From Thermoguttaceae bacterium (GTDB taxonomy: Bacteria > Planctomycetota > Planctomycetia > Pirellulales > Thermoguttaceae): a stretch of 43,312 nt of DNA. The stretch spans positions 1-43,312 of the forward strand of contig JARKPK010000174.1 of assembly GCA_029975295.1 (NCBI GenBank), written 5' to 3'. Of this stretch, positions 7,473 to 16,495 are shown in pieces (the first letter of the stretch is position 1; each line of letters opens with the position of its first letter). The translations under genes were made by a program, and so were the position numbers. The notes beneath the pieces were generated by a model. That model was not told the DNA's origin. It did not search any database and worked only from the letters and a program-made list of their open reading frames with translations.

Positions 7473-9197
7473 ATGCCCAATCGCCGCCGTCCTTTTGCCG
7501 GATTGCTTCGGGTGTTGCAGAACGCCGCGGAGCCAGTGTATGTGCTCGACGAGCAACGGCGGATCGCATTCGCCAACGACGCCTGTTTGGCCTGGGTCGG
7601 ACTGCCGTGGGACGAGCTGTTCGGCCGAACCTGCCTCTATCAAACGCCGGCAGAGCCCTCGGGGCCCGAGGCGATCGCCGCCGCGCTGGCCGCTCCGCCC
7701 CGCACCGAGCGAGGCGAGTCGGCCGAAGATCTGATTTGCCTGCCGAGCGATTTGCCGCGGCCGCGACGGGCGGCGTTCCTTCCCTTGCGCTGGGGGGCCG
7801 GCTCGGCCGGCCGCGAAACCCGTCCGGCCGGCGTGCTGGTCGTGGTCGAACCGGCCGATCCACCGGAGCAAACAGAATCGCCGGTGCTGCCGCTTGATTC
7901 GGCGGCCCAACCCGACGACGCCCAATGGCACCTTTGGGTGCAGCGCGCCGTCCGCGAGGCGGCAACTGGTCATGGGGTGGCGCGGCTCATCGGGCGCAGT
8001 CCGGCCATGCGGTGGACGATTCGGCAGGTGGAGGCGGCGAAGGCGTCGAGGGCCAACGTGTTGTTTGTCGGTCCGATCGGATCGCAGACGGACCAGATCG
8101 CCTCGGCCGTTCACTTCGGCATCGAACCCGACGCGGCCGGCGCCTTGGTGCCTGTTGATTGCGCCGTGCTCGACGACGACATGATCCGGTCGAGCATTCG
8201 GGCCATGGCGGCTGGGGCAGCGGTTGGTCGATCGACTGGGCGAAGCACGCTGCTGCTTCTGCGAATTGATCTGCTTTCCGAACCGTGGCAAAAGACCCTT
8301 CTGGAAGAGATCGGCAAACCGCGGTTTCCCCTGCGCGTGATGGCCACCGTCGAGCGCCCCCGTGCCGCGGAGACCTTCGAACAGTTGGTCTTGCCGGAAC
8401 TCTTGGCCGCCACCGCGGCCATCGTCGTCAACATCCCGCCGCTGGCCCAGCGGCGTGAAGACATTCCGCTGCTGGCTCAATTCTTTCTCGAACAGTGCAA
8501 TTCCGCTGGGAAAAAGCAGGTCGAGCGATTCTCGGCCGAAGCGATCGATTTGCTCGATCACTACCATTGGCCGGGCGACATGGCCGAGATGGAGCGATTC
8601 GTGCGTCAAGCCCATGCCAACGCGGAGGGGGCCGTCGTGCTGCCGGCCGACCTGCCGCGGCGCATCCACTGGACGCTCGATGCCCATCGACGTCGCCCAA
8701 GGCAGCCGCGGATTCATCTCGATTCGTTCCTTCGCCAAGTCGAAAAGGAACTGATCATCCGCGCGCTGCGACAGGCCCGCGGCAATCGGGCCAAGGCCTC
8801 GCGGCTCTTGGGCATCAGTCGTCCCCGGCTTTACCGACGAATGATGTTGCTGGGGTTGGCCGGCTCGGGCGAAATGGACGAATCCCCCGCTTCGCAATCG
8901 CCGTCGAGCGGCACAGTGCGCACTGCGACGGAAGACGCTTTGCCGGATGCGGCAGAAAAGGCGTTGGGCAAACGGCGGCCGAGTCGAACCGGTCGTCGGG
9001 CCGCGCCGCTGAGCGAGTGTTCTCAAGCCCAGTCGCCGCGAGCGCAAAGCGATTCGCCCGCGCCGGCGGCCGAAAGCGATGCCGAGCCAAGGCTGGAAAC
9101 GAGCGGAAGCGACGATGCCGCGCCGCCGGACGCGACATGGGACAACGCCATGCCGGTGTTCGAAGAAGCGGAACCGCCGATGGAGCCGGAGGAATGA
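7473..9197 (+). CDS. sigma-54-activator-like regulator with degenerate ATPase core (PAS, AAA-like, Fis HTH)
   Basis: 574 residues from ATG 7473. A PAS-like domain (about 10-60: FAGLLRVLQNAAEPVYVLDE..RIAFANDACLAWVG) precedes a region with the layout of a sigma-54 activator: LIGRSPAMRWTIRQVE at 172-187, IPPLAQRREDIPLLAQFFLEQ at 321-341 and HWPGDMAEMERFV at 365-377. A Fis-type helix-turn-helix follows (RALRQARGNRAKASRLLGISRPRLYRR, about 430-456), then a 110-residue low-complexity tail. The ATPase signatures are lost: the Walker A place reads GPIGSQTDQ (200-208), there is no GAFTGA loop, and the Walker B place reads LLLLRID. It should therefore bind DNA but not open sigma-54 promoters. Its stop overlaps the next start as ATGA. 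Calling it a regulator is safe; its mode of action is not known. Confidence 0.85.
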   Translation: MPNRRRPFAGLLRVLQNAAEPVYVLDEQRRIAFANDACLAWVGLPWDELFGRTCLYQTPAEPSGPEAIAAALAAPPRTERGESAEDLICLPSDLPRPRRAAFLPLRWGAGSAGRETRPAGVLVVVEPADPPEQTESPVLPLDSAAQPDDAQWHLWVQRAVREAATGHGVARLIGRSPAMRWTIRQVEAAKASRANVLFVGPIGSQTDQIASAVHFGIEPDAAGALVPVDCAVLDDDMIRSSIRAMAAGAAVGRSTGRSTLLLLRIDLLSEPWQKTLLEEIGKPRFPLRVMATVERPRAAETFEQLVLPELLAATAAIVVNIPPLAQRREDIPLLAQFFLEQCNSAGKKQVERFSAEAIDLLDHYHWPGDMAEMERFVRQAHANAEGAVVLPADLPRRIHWTLDAHRRRPRQPRIHLDSFLRQVEKELIIRALRQARGNRAKASRLLGISRPRLYRRMMLLGLAGSGEMDESPASQSPSSGTVRTATEDALPDAAEKALGKRRPSRTGRRAAPLSECSQAQSPRAQSDSPAPAAESDAEPRLETSGSDDAAPPDATWDNAMPVFEEAEPPMEPEE

Positions 9198-9889
9198 CCG
9201 AACGCAACCGTCGCCCCGCGCCGCCCGACGCAACGCATAAGGCCGCCTCGGCCGATGCGATCGAGAAGGAGAGCGACCATCGGGCCGTCGTTCCGGTCGA
9301 TGCCGGCCTGCCGCTTGGGGCCGCCTTGGCATTGAGCGAGCGCGACGAGTTGCTGCGACCCATCTCATCGGGCAGCTTGCTGGTGAAGGTAGATGACCCG
9401 TTATGGCATGTTGTTCTGCGGCGGAGTTGGGTGGACGCGTTCGCAGATGGGACATCGCCGCTATTGCGCTGGCGGCGCGTGGCGTTTGTCGAACAGTTGG
9501 CCGAGTGTTTGGCCACGCAGCCCGCCGCCATGGTGTGCGTTGAATACACGCAGCCCGACGCGAGACGCATTCTCGATTTATTGATCGCCCTGCGTCGGCA
9601 CTGCCCGGCGGCGCGGTGCGTGGTGGTTGGTTCGCGCCGCTGGGCATCGCGCGAGTGGGGGCTTCGGCAGGCGGGGGCCACGCTCTGTTGCTGGTCGCCG
9701 CGGCAGGCGGGGGCGCTGGCCGGCCTGTGGCGACGCCATGCCCGACTGTCGCCGGTCTTGAAGCTGTCGCCATGGAAGAAAGTGGCCGCGCGGATGCCCT
9801 GGCCGCCGCTTGAGGTCGCCGGAGACGATCGGCCGCGAAGCGATAGCGACCACCCCAACAGCCCGCCTTCCGCCGACGCGATTTGCTGA
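9194..9889 (+). CDS. unknown protein coupled to the degenerate regulator
   Basis: 231 residues. The ATG at 9194 overlaps the TGA of the regulator (ATGA) and has GGAGGA just upstream, so it is translated with it. Residues about 50-75 (SSGSLLVKVDDPLWHVVLRRSW) and 86-165 look like a small alpha/beta domain: an AMVCVEYTQPDARRILDLLIALRRHCPAARCVVVGSRRW segment resembles the beta4-alpha4-beta5 part of a receiver-like fold, without acidic or Lys markers. Both ends are low complexity. I do not recognise a family. The coupling suggests a stoichiometric partner of the regulator; this is inference. Confidence 0.7.
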   Translation: MTERNRRPAPPDATHKAASADAIEKESDHRAVVPVDAGLPLGAALALSERDELLRPISSGSLLVKVDDPLWHVVLRRSWVDAFADGTSPLLRWRRVAFVEQLAECLATQPAAMVCVEYTQPDARRILDLLIALRRHCPAARCVVVGSRRWASREWGLRQAGATLCCWSPRQAGALAGLWRRHARLSPVLKLSPWKKVAARMPWPPLEVAGDDRPRSDSDHPNSPPSADAIC

Positions 9890-9933
9890 GTATCGTAAGG
9901 GTTCCTTGAGCGTAAGTGCGAGGTGAACATCGA

Positions 9934-11175
9934 ATGTCACGGACATCGAACTTGCCGACAGCGAAAGCTCCTCCTCGCGTCCGTGAATTGCGGGTAAGGA
10001 ACTTCCGCGCGTTGCGCGATGTGGAAATCAAAGATGTTACGCCTTTGACTGTGCTGTTGGGGCCGAACGGTAGCGGGAAATCCACGATCTTCGACGTGTT
10101 CGCATTCTTGGCGGAATGCTTTGAAGTTGGGCTACGGGGTGCCTGGGACAAGCGAGGGCGTGCCAAGGAACTGAAGACTCGCGGCGTTTCGGAGCCGATA
10201 ACGATCGAGATCAAGTACAAAGAAGCAAACTATCCGACAATCACTTATCATCTTTCCGTCAATGAAGAGAGCGGGCGCCCGGTGGTTGTGGAAGAGTGGC
10301 TTCAATGGCGGCGAATGCAACGGGGAAAACCGTTCCGCTTCTTGGAATACCGCGAGGGCAAGGGACGGGCGGTGAGTGGCGAATTGCCCGACGCCCAGGA
10401 TCGACGCGTCGATATTCCGCTAAAAAGCGCGGATCTGCTGGCCGTCAATGCTTTGGGACAATTCGAGGAGCATCCCCGCGTTGCGGCGCTGCGCGAGTTC
10501 ATCACCGGTTGGCATGTTACCTACCTGTCGGCCGAGTCAGCCCGGGGCCAACCCGAAGCCGGCCCGCAAGAGAGGCTCTCGCGAACCGGCGACAACTTGG
10601 CCAATGTGATCCAATACTTGGCGGAACAGCATCCGAAACGTTTGCAACGGATTTATCGGGTGCTTGGCGAACGCGTTCCCCGCGTCGAGCGCGTGCTGGC
10701 CGAGCCGATGCCCGACGGCCGACTCCTGTTGCAAATCAAAGACGCGCCCTTCTCGCAGCCGATCCTGGCGAAGTTCTCTTCCGACGGAACATTGAAGATG
10801 CTTGCGTATTTGACGGTCTTGTACGATCCTGCGCCGCCGCCGTTCATCGGCATTGAAGAACCCGAGAACTTTTTGCATCCGCGATTGCTGCCGGGTTTGG
10901 CCGAGGAATGTAGGCAGTCCTCCGAGCGAACCCAAATACTGGCGACCACCCATTCCCCGTTCTTTCTCAACGGGTTGCGGCCCGAAGAAGTGCGCGTGCT
11001 GTGGCGCGATCGAGATGGGCATACGCGAACGGAATGCGTCGGCAAGATTGCAAAGGTGCGCGAGCTTGTCGCGCAAGGGGCGGCATTGGGCGATTTATGG
11101 ATGGAAGGTTTCTTCGGCTCGGGCGACCCGTTGGTCAATCAGGGCGAGCCGGTGCGTCAATCGTCCGTGAACTAG
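9934..11175 (+). CDS. OLD/RecF-like AAA ATPase (AAA_15/AAA_21), partner of DUF4276 protein
   Basis: 413 residues from ATG 9934, with AGGTG 9 nt upstream; a GTG at 9916 is an alternative. The ABC/SMC-type ATPase is complete: [14 protein letters not shown] at 19-32, Walker [10 protein letters not shown] at 43-51, signature-like SSDGT at 282-286, Walker [10 protein letters not shown] at 304-312 and H-loop TTHSPFF at 338-344. There is no C-terminal TOPRIM domain; that activity appears to be supplied by the TOPRIM-like protein encoded 6 bp downstream. Split ATPase plus TOPRIM pairs include anti-phage systems such as PARIS, and fused versions include OLD and Gabija GajA. The gene is poorer in GC than its flanks (about 40% in line 10201), suggesting transfer. 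It ends with TAG. Confidence 0.9.
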   Translation: MSRTSNLPTAKAPPRVRELRVRNFRALRDVEIKDVTPLTVLLGPNGSGKSTIFDVFAFLAECFEVGLRGAWDKRGRAKELKTRGVSEPITIEIKYKEANYPTITYHLSVNEESGRPVVVEEWLQWRRMQRGKPFRFLEYREGKGRAVSGELPDAQDRRVDIPLKSADLLAVNALGQFEEHPRVAALREFITGWHVTYLSAESARGQPEAGPQERLSRTGDNLANVIQYLAEQHPKRLQRIYRVLGERVPRVERVLAEPMPDGRLLLQIKDAPFSQPILAKFSSDGTLKMLAYLTVLYDPAPPPFIGIEEPENFLHPRLLPGLAEECRQSSERTQILATTHSPFFLNGLRPEEVRVLWRDRDGHTRTECVGKIAKVRELVAQGAALGDLWMEGFFGSGDPLVNQGEPVRQSSVN

Positions 11176-11181
11176 CCGCCG

Positions 11182-11799
11182 ATGACCTCGCATTTGGTGT
11201 TTTTCGTGGAAGAGCAATCGATGGAGGCGTTTTTGCGCGCCGTCCTGCCGAAGTTGTTGCCCGGACGCGTTTTTTGGGACATCCACGCTTTTCAAGGCAA
11301 GCAAGACCTGTTGCGAAAACTTCCGAATCGGTTGCGCGGTCTTGCTCGGGTACTGGCTCCGACTTCGAAGATCGTTGTACTGGTCGATCGAGATGATGAC
11401 GATTGCCGCCGATTGAAGAAGGAAGTTGAAAGCATTGCGGCTCAAGCCGGGCTCAGAGCAGGGAGTGCCCAGCTCTCCGATCGGGAGATGATCAATAGAA
11501 TCGTCGTCGAGGAACTAGAAGCCTGGTACTTCGGCGATTGGGAAGCGGTACGCGAAATCTTTCCTAAGGTGTCATCGAACGTTCCGTCGAAGAAGCAGTT
11601 CCGCGATCCCGACGCCATCGCCGGAGGAACTTGGGAGACGTTGGAGCGCCTTTTGCAAAGGGCAGGGTATTACAAAACCGGCATCGCCAAGATTGCATTG
11701 GCTCAATCCGTCGGATCGAGATTCGATCCCAATCGCTGTACGAGTCGCAGTTTTCGTTGTTTTCGTGATGCATTGCGTGAAGTCGTTTCCGAGGGTTGA
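11182..11799 (+). CDS. DUF4276 family, TOPRIM-like putative nuclease
   Basis: 205 residues, starting 6 bp after the ATPase stop. The N-terminal strand carries a FFVEEQSM motif with Glu10/Glu11, and IVVLVDRDDDDCRRLKKE at 64-81 carries an acidic cluster (Asp69, Asp71-74); together they match the Glu and DxD metal-binding layout of TOPRIM folds. Residues 107-119 (IVVEELEAWYFGD) are the conserved EExEAW segment of DUF4276, and the C-terminus has FRDPDAIAGGTWETLERLLQRAGYY, also familiar from that family. DUF4276 genes are commonly found just downstream of AAA_21-type ATPases. A nuclease activated by the ATPase partner is inferred from the TOPRIM resemblance; it has not been shown here. Confidence 0.85.
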   Translation: MTSHLVFFVEEQSMEAFLRAVLPKLLPGRVFWDIHAFQGKQDLLRKLPNRLRGLARVLAPTSKIVVLVDRDDDDCRRLKKEVESIAAQAGLRAGSAQLSDREMINRIVVEELEAWYFGDWEAVREIFPKVSSNVPSKKQFRDPDAIAGGTWETLERLLQRAGYYKTGIAKIALAQSVGSRFDPNRCTSRSFRCFRDALREVVSEG

Positions 11800-11940
11800 A
11801 GAATTGCAAGCGACAGAGGAGTCCGTTAAGACCGAAGGACCGACTGCACGCCGGTATTGCGGAACAAGCTTCTCAAGGATACATCATGGCAAGACAACAA
11901 TCTCTTGACGCATTTGATTCGCCCAACGACGGAGCACCCG

Positions 11941-13020
11941 ATGGCTGCAACGCCCTTCCGTGAAGAAATCGTCCGCGAGGTTCTCGCTTCGTTCGCCGAT
12001 CCCGAGTCGGGCCGAAGCATCGTGCAGATGGAGCAGGTGCATCGGCTCGCCTGCGAAGGCGATCGCCTCGAAGTCGTGCTCGGGCTGACCACCCACAGCG
12101 CGCCGATCTGGAACGAAACCCGCGACGAACTGCTGGCGCTGCTGCGCGGCAAGTTTCCCGACAAAACGATCAACGTCGTCGTCGAACGCCACGAGCGCAA
12201 GCCCGAAAAGCTCGGCGAAATCGGGCTGACGGCCAAGACCGTGCTGGCCGTCGGCGCCGGCAAAGGCGGCGTGGGGAAAAGCTCGGTGGCCGCCTACTTG
12301 GCCTATGGGCTGGCCCGGGCGGGCTGTGCGGTGGGGTTGATGGATGCCGATGTCTATGGCCCGAGCATCCCGCACCTGCTGGGCACCTCCGAGCGACCGG
12401 TGCTCGTGGGCGATCGCATCCAACCGATCGTCGTCGATGGCCTGCGGGTGATGTCGATGGGCCTGCTCATCCCGCCCGGCGAACCGGTGGCGTGGCGCGG
12501 GCCGATGCTGCATAAGTACCTTGCCCAATTCCTCGGCGACACCGCCTGGGGCGATCTCGATTACCTGGTGATCGACATGCCGCCGGGCACGGGCGACGTG
12601 GCCCTTTCGCTTTCGCAATTGCTGCCGCTGAGCGGGGCAGTGGTCGTGTGTACGCCGCAGCAGGTGGCGCTGCTCGACGCCGTCCGCGCCGTGGGCATGT
12701 TCCGCAAGGTGAACATCGAAGTTCACGGCATGGTCGAAAACATGAGCTTCTTCCTCTGCCCGAATTGCAGCAGCCGGCACGAACTGTTCGGCTCGGGCGG
12801 TGCGCGGCGCGCGGCGGCCGAGTTGCAGGTTCCCTTCCTCGGCGAACTGCCGCTGGTGCCGCAACTGCGGCAATGGGCCGACGAAGGCCGAATCGGCAAA
12901 AGCTTCGACGATCCGACGGCCCGGCCCTATCTGGAAGCGATCGTCTTGCGGTTGGTTCGCAACCTGGCGGCCAAACAGCGTCGCGAGCCGACCCTGCCGC
13001 CGCTGAACATCTTGCATTGA
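11941..13020 (+). CDS. mrp: Mrp/ApbC (NBP35-like) iron-sulfur cluster carrier ATPase
   Basis: 359 residues from ATG 11941, with GGAG 7 nt upstream. An N-terminal MIP18/DUF59 domain (about 6-85) precedes the ParA/MinD-like ATPase with the deviant Walker A GKGGVGKSS at 108-116, DADVYGPSIPHLLG at 135-148, and DMPPGTGDVALSLSQ at 212-226. The FLCPNC motif (Cys273, Cys276) is the cluster-bridging CxxC. Members bind a labile Fe-S cluster at the dimer interface and hand it to apo-proteins in the cytosol. Length and domain order are normal for bacterial Mrp. It lies 141 bp after the ATPase/DUF4276 pair and is not obviously part of it. Confidence 0.95.
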   Translation: MAATPFREEIVREVLASFADPESGRSIVQMEQVHRLACEGDRLEVVLGLTTHSAPIWNETRDELLALLRGKFPDKTINVVVERHERKPEKLGEIGLTAKTVLAVGAGKGGVGKSSVAAYLAYGLARAGCAVGLMDADVYGPSIPHLLGTSERPVLVGDRIQPIVVDGLRVMSMGLLIPPGEPVAWRGPMLHKYLAQFLGDTAWGDLDYLVIDMPPGTGDVALSLSQLLPLSGAVVVCTPQQVALLDAVRAVGMFRKVNIEVHGMVENMSFFLCPNCSSRHELFGSGGARRAAAELQVPFLGELPLVPQLRQWADEGRIGKSFDDPTARPYLEAIVLRLVRNLAAKQRREPTLPPLNILH

Positions 13021-13351
13021 AATCGAATAGATCCGCTCGCCGGCAGATGTGGCCATCGGCTCAGCGACGCGGCCGAACGGCGTGTTCCGCCCAGCGGAGT
13101 GGCCAGCCGTCCTCGTCGGTTCGATTCGGTTGCCGGCGCGGGCGATGCGTACGGGTTGCTCTCGTTTGAAATCCCGGGTTCGCGGTCGTATGATGCGCTT
13201 CTGGCTGCGCCTGCGACCGACCGTTGCCGCCGGCGCAGCGAAGGGGCGGGCTCCAAGAGTTGCCCGTTCAGGCCGCTTTCCGTTTGCTGCGGTTTTGCAA
13301 GTGTTCTACGAACCACTACGGCCTCTGTTGTTCAGCGCAAAGGGCGGACCA
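13021..13351. other. intergenic region before FAD oxidoreductase
   Basis: 331 bp. The frame of the oxidoreductase is open through it, but the residues are Arg-rich and lie before the Tat signal. Only an AGGGCGG ribosome binding site at the right end is evident. Confidence 0.45.
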
Positions 13352-14857
13352 ATGAACGACGAACGATCGCCATCGACACGTCGAGCTTTTCTGGGCACCG
13401 GAGCGTTCGCCCTGGCTGCCGCGGCCGCAGGGGCGGGCGTGCATGGCGCCGAGTCGCCGGCCGGCGGCGCCGCGCAATCTGCTGCGGCCGATCCGTTGCC
13501 AACGGCGCCTTCTTCGAACGGGCCGGCCGCAGAGGGGCCGAGCTTCGTCGAGCCGGCGCGCCGGGTGCCGCTTATTGAAGATTGCGATGTGATCGTTTGC
13601 GGGGCAGGCCCGGCTGGGGTGTCGGCCGCGATTGCTGCGGCGCGCTGCGGGGCGAAAACCCGTCTGATCGAGGTTCGTGGCTGCCTGGGCGGCGTGTGGA
13701 CCGCGGGACTGCTCAGTTGGATTCTCGACTGGAAGAACAAGTCGGGCTTCATGGCCGAATTGCGGCAACGGCTGCTCGACGGCAAGGCCGCGACCGTGTA
13801 CGACAACGACCTCGGCTATGCGCCCGAAAAGATGAAGCTGATTCTCGAACAGCTTTGCACCGAGGCGGGCGTCGTCGTGCAGTTGCACACGCGGGTTTCG
13901 GCCGCCTACTGCGAGCAGGGCCGACTGACGACGATCGTTGCCGACTCGAAGTCGGGCCGCGAGGCCTTCCGGGCCCGAGTGTTCGTCGATGCCACCGGCG
14001 ACGGCGACTTGGCCGCCCAGGCCGGTTGCACCTTCGCCGTCGGTCGGCAGGGAAGCCGGCAAACGCAGCCGATGAGCATGATCGCCATGCTCGTCGGGCT
14101 CGATCCGAAGGCGGTGGCGCGCTTCGTCCGCGGACTGGCCGAACCGCTGGGCGAAATGCGTCCGAAGATGCGGCTGTACGAAGAAATGCAACGGGCAGGC
14201 GTTGCGCCTTCGTATGCCCAGCCCACGCTGTTCTACATTCGCGATGGGCTGTTCTGCCTGATGGCCAACCATGAATACGGGGTTTCGGCCTTCAGCGCGG
14301 CCGACATCACGGCCGCCACGCTCCGCTCGCGGGCCGAAGTGCATCGGCTGGTCGATGCCCTGCGCTCGCTCGGCGATCCGTGGAGCAACGTGCAAATCGT
14401 CGCCACCAACGAGCATATCGGAGTGCGCGAGGGCCGGCGGATCAAAGGCCTGTACGAGGTGAATATCGACGATCTTCGCCACAGCAAGGAACACGAAGAC
14501 GCTGTCTGCCGCGTTACGTTTCCCATCGACGTTCATGCCACCGACCCGAATAAAGAGAAGGGGATCGAACGCGCCGAATTCCGCGTGAAGTTCTACGATG
14601 TTCCCTACCGCGCGCTGGTGGCCAAAGACGTGCAGGGCCTGCTCACCGCCGGGCGGTGCATCAGCGGCGACTTCATCGCCCATTCCAGCTACCGGGTGAC
14701 GGGCAACTCCGTGCCGATGGGCGAAACGGCCGGCGTGGCGGCCGCCCTGGCCGCCCAAAGCAACCGCTTGCCCGCGGAACTCCCCTGGGCCGAAATCCAC
14801 GCCCGGCGCGAAGAGCTGCGCGCGCTTCGCCCCCGCGCGTTGAAGGCGGACTTCTGA
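13352..14857 (+). CDS. Tat-exported FAD-dependent oxidoreductase (FAD_oxidored family)
   Basis: 501 residues from ATG 13352, with AGGGCGG upstream. The N-terminus is a Tat signal: STRRAFLGTG with twin Arg10-Arg11 and an Ala-rich hydrophobic region to about 32. The FAD-binding Rossmann motif is DVIVCGAGPAGVSAAIAAARCG at 79-100 (GxGxxG 84-89), followed by EVRGCLGGVWTAGLLSW at 107-123, typical of the FAD_oxidored (PF12831) family. Later VFVDATGDGDLAAQAG and LLTAGRCISGD segments complete the two FAD contacts. Such proteins are abundant in Planctomycetes and presumed to oxidise sugars or other periplasmic substrates after folding with cofactor in the cytosol. The substrate is unknown. It is convergent with the DUF169 gene. 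Confidence 0.9.
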   Translation: MNDERSPSTRRAFLGTGAFALAAAAAGAGVHGAESPAGGAAQSAAADPLPTAPSSNGPAAEGPSFVEPARRVPLIEDCDVIVCGAGPAGVSAAIAAARCGAKTRLIEVRGCLGGVWTAGLLSWILDWKNKSGFMAELRQRLLDGKAATVYDNDLGYAPEKMKLILEQLCTEAGVVVQLHTRVSAAYCEQGRLTTIVADSKSGREAFRARVFVDATGDGDLAAQAGCTFAVGRQGSRQTQPMSMIAMLVGLDPKAVARFVRGLAEPLGEMRPKMRLYEEMQRAGVAPSYAQPTLFYIRDGLFCLMANHEYGVSAFSAADITAATLRSRAEVHRLVDALRSLGDPWSNVQIVATNEHIGVREGRRIKGLYEVNIDDLRHSKEHEDAVCRVTFPIDVHATDPNKEKGIERAEFRVKFYDVPYRALVAKDVQGLLTAGRCISGDFIAHSSYRVTGNSVPMGETAGVAAALAAQSNRLPAELPWAEIHARREELRALRPRALKADF

Positions 14858-14899
14858 CGAGGGAAACTGCGGCGGCCGAACGATCGCCGAGTTGCGAGA

Positions 14900-15739
14900 T
14901 CATGGGCTTGCAGTTGGCGATTGCCCCGTCGCATCGAGCAGGCTTTTCCAAGTTGCCCGTTCGAGAAAGCTGCCCGGCACGTCGGCCTCCATTCGCCGAA
15001 ACATCGCCGGCGCGACGGAGAACGAAAAAACATCCCGCCCCAACTGCCGTCGCAGGTTCTTTCGCGCCGAAAGGTCCACCAGGCCGACCACGGCCCGAGG
15101 CTCGTCGCGGCGGGCTTCGGCGAACGTGCAGATACCCACGCTCTGGCACCCGGCAGCGAAGGGAATGATCACGCTCTGATTGTGCGCACTGCCGTAGTTG
15201 GCCAGCACGACCAGCGCGGCCAACTGGTCGGGATTGACGAAGAAGGTGATGCTTTGCACGTCGTCTTCGGCCGCCACGTCGCGCAGCGGTTTGATCACCA
15301 CGTAGCGGGTCGGGATGTCGATGATCGGCAATTCGGCGATGAATTGCCGCACCAACTCGGGCGTTTTCAGATATCGTTCGCCCAACAAGAAGTCTTCCGC
15401 CATGGCGGCCGCGCCCGAGGCGGCCATCCCCCGGCCGATTGCTTCGCCCGGCTCGCTGCCCGCGTTGCCGCACGAAAGGAACCGGCAGAAGCACTCTTCG
15501 CCGCCGGGGAAATGGACATATTGGTTGCCGAATCCCAGGCCCACCCCGCCGCCAAAACACCCGAATGAGTCGCGACCGGCTGCGGCCGTCTTCCCTTTTG
15601 CCGCCGCCGCTAGCAGGAAGAGCACACAGCCCCATTTGCCGGGGGCGAACTCCAACGCCTGCGGGGGCTTCTCGTCGGCCCAGATCAAGGCCACCGGCTC
15701 GAACGTCAGTCCGATGGCTGTGGCAATCGTAGAGTGCAT
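14900..15739 (-). CDS. DUF169 family protein
   Basis: 279 residues, with GAGGAGG upstream of ATG 15739. The pattern VALIWADEKPPQALEFAPGKWGCVLFLLAAAAKGKTAAAGRDSFGCFGGGVGLGFG is the DUF169 N-terminal signature, with a Cys-containing glycine-rich loop (about 55-75); PTRYVVIKPLRD near 143-154 and FFVNPDQLAALVVLANY near 166-182 also match. The protein is Cys-rich (FGCFGGG, CFCRFLSCG), which may reflect metal or redox chemistry, though no activity is established for the family. It is soluble, without a signal peptide. It is isolated, with convergent neighbours on the left and a tRNA gene on the far side. Confidence 0.85.
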   Translation of the reverse strand: MHSTIATAIGLTFEPVALIWADEKPPQALEFAPGKWGCVLFLLAAAAKGKTAAAGRDSFGCFGGGVGLGFGNQYVHFPGGEECFCRFLSCGNAGSEPGEAIGRGMAASGAAAMAEDFLLGERYLKTPELVRQFIAELPIIDIPTRYVVIKPLRDVAAEDDVQSITFFVNPDQLAALVVLANYGSAHNQSVIIPFAAGCQSVGICTFAEARRDEPRAVVGLVDLSARKNLRRQLGRDVFSFSVAPAMFRRMEADVPGSFLERATWKSLLDATGQSPTASP

Positions 15740-16176
15740 CGGTTCCTCCTCGCGCGGACCAATCTGCCCACGTCCATTCGAACAAGCTTGCCTCTGGGCC
15801 GGTTTTTTCGGGATATTCCGAATCCCGACGGCACATTAGCGGCACGGGCACAAAACCAGGGGAAGACATCGCAAGAGCAAGCCCCAATGTACCGGCTGCC
15901 GTTTCCAGACGGAACCGGCGGCATCTGCCGAAGCCGATTCCCGCGGCACGCTGCGCGAAGTCTTCGTTTCGCTCTTCGGTGTTCGGCTGCGGGCGAATGC
16001 CTTGATTTCGGCCGAGACCACTCCTCTTGCAGAATCCGGGTGAAGTGCGTAGGATGAGCAGTCGCTGCCGTACAGGGCAAGGCTGTCGTAAAGGACAAGT
16101 TTGTTTCGTCTTTTCGGCCCCCTTGTCTATCCGCGTCCGCAACGGCCGCAACGGTCCGGGCAGTCGGGCGCAGCTC
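15740..16176. other. intergenic region between DUF169 gene and tRNA-Gln
   Basis: 437 bp. No protein-like frame was recognised. TTGTTT at 16101-16106 followed 19 nt later by TCTATC may be a weak tRNA promoter, but spacing and match are poor. Confidence 0.4.
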
Positions 16177-16247
16177 TACCCGGTGGTGTAATGGTAACAC
16201 TAGGGATTTTGGTTCCCTCATTCCAGGTTCGAGTCCTGGCCGGGTAG
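16177..16247 (+). tRNA. tRNA-Gln (anticodon TTG)
   Basis: A full cloverleaf can be drawn. The acceptor stem pairs TACCCGG (16177-16183) with CCGGGTA (16240-16246), followed by discriminator G at 16247. The D stem is GTGT/ACAC with an AATGGTA loop; the anticodon stem AGGGA/TCCCT holds the loop TTTTGGT with anticodon TTG; the T arm is CCAGG-TTCGAGT-CCTGG. Anticodon TTG reads CAA/CAG, so it charges glutamine. CCA is not encoded (GCTT follows). It is a solitary tRNA, 71 nt long. Confidence 0.95.
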
Positions 16248-16495
16248 CTTTGGCGGCAACGCCTTTGGGCAGAATCGAGTTTTACGGCCGGCTGCGACCG
16301 GCTCAGACGCTGATTTCGGGCTGCGATGGCGCCCGCCATCGGTTCGAGCAGCGGCGATTCGCCGCGCCCTTTCTGCCGCGTATTTTCGCCTTGAGACGGT
16401 GGTTTGCGGCGCATTGGCCACCGGTGCGAATTCGGCCGTTCTTGCGAAATCACGCGTTGTTTCTCGCGGCCGATCGCACGAATTGCCCGCACAGC

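Noticed and set aside
7404-10220. Very long open frame on the minus strand opposite the regulator and its partner
   Set aside because: The translation is Arg/Pro/Gly-rich with no domain, and the opposite strand codes recognisable PAS, Fis and ATPase domains. Long antisense frames are expected at this GC content.
16101-16131. Promoter for tRNA-Gln (TTGTTT then TCTATC)
   Set aside because: The spacing of 19 nt is long and the -10 match is weak, so it was not annotated as a promoter.
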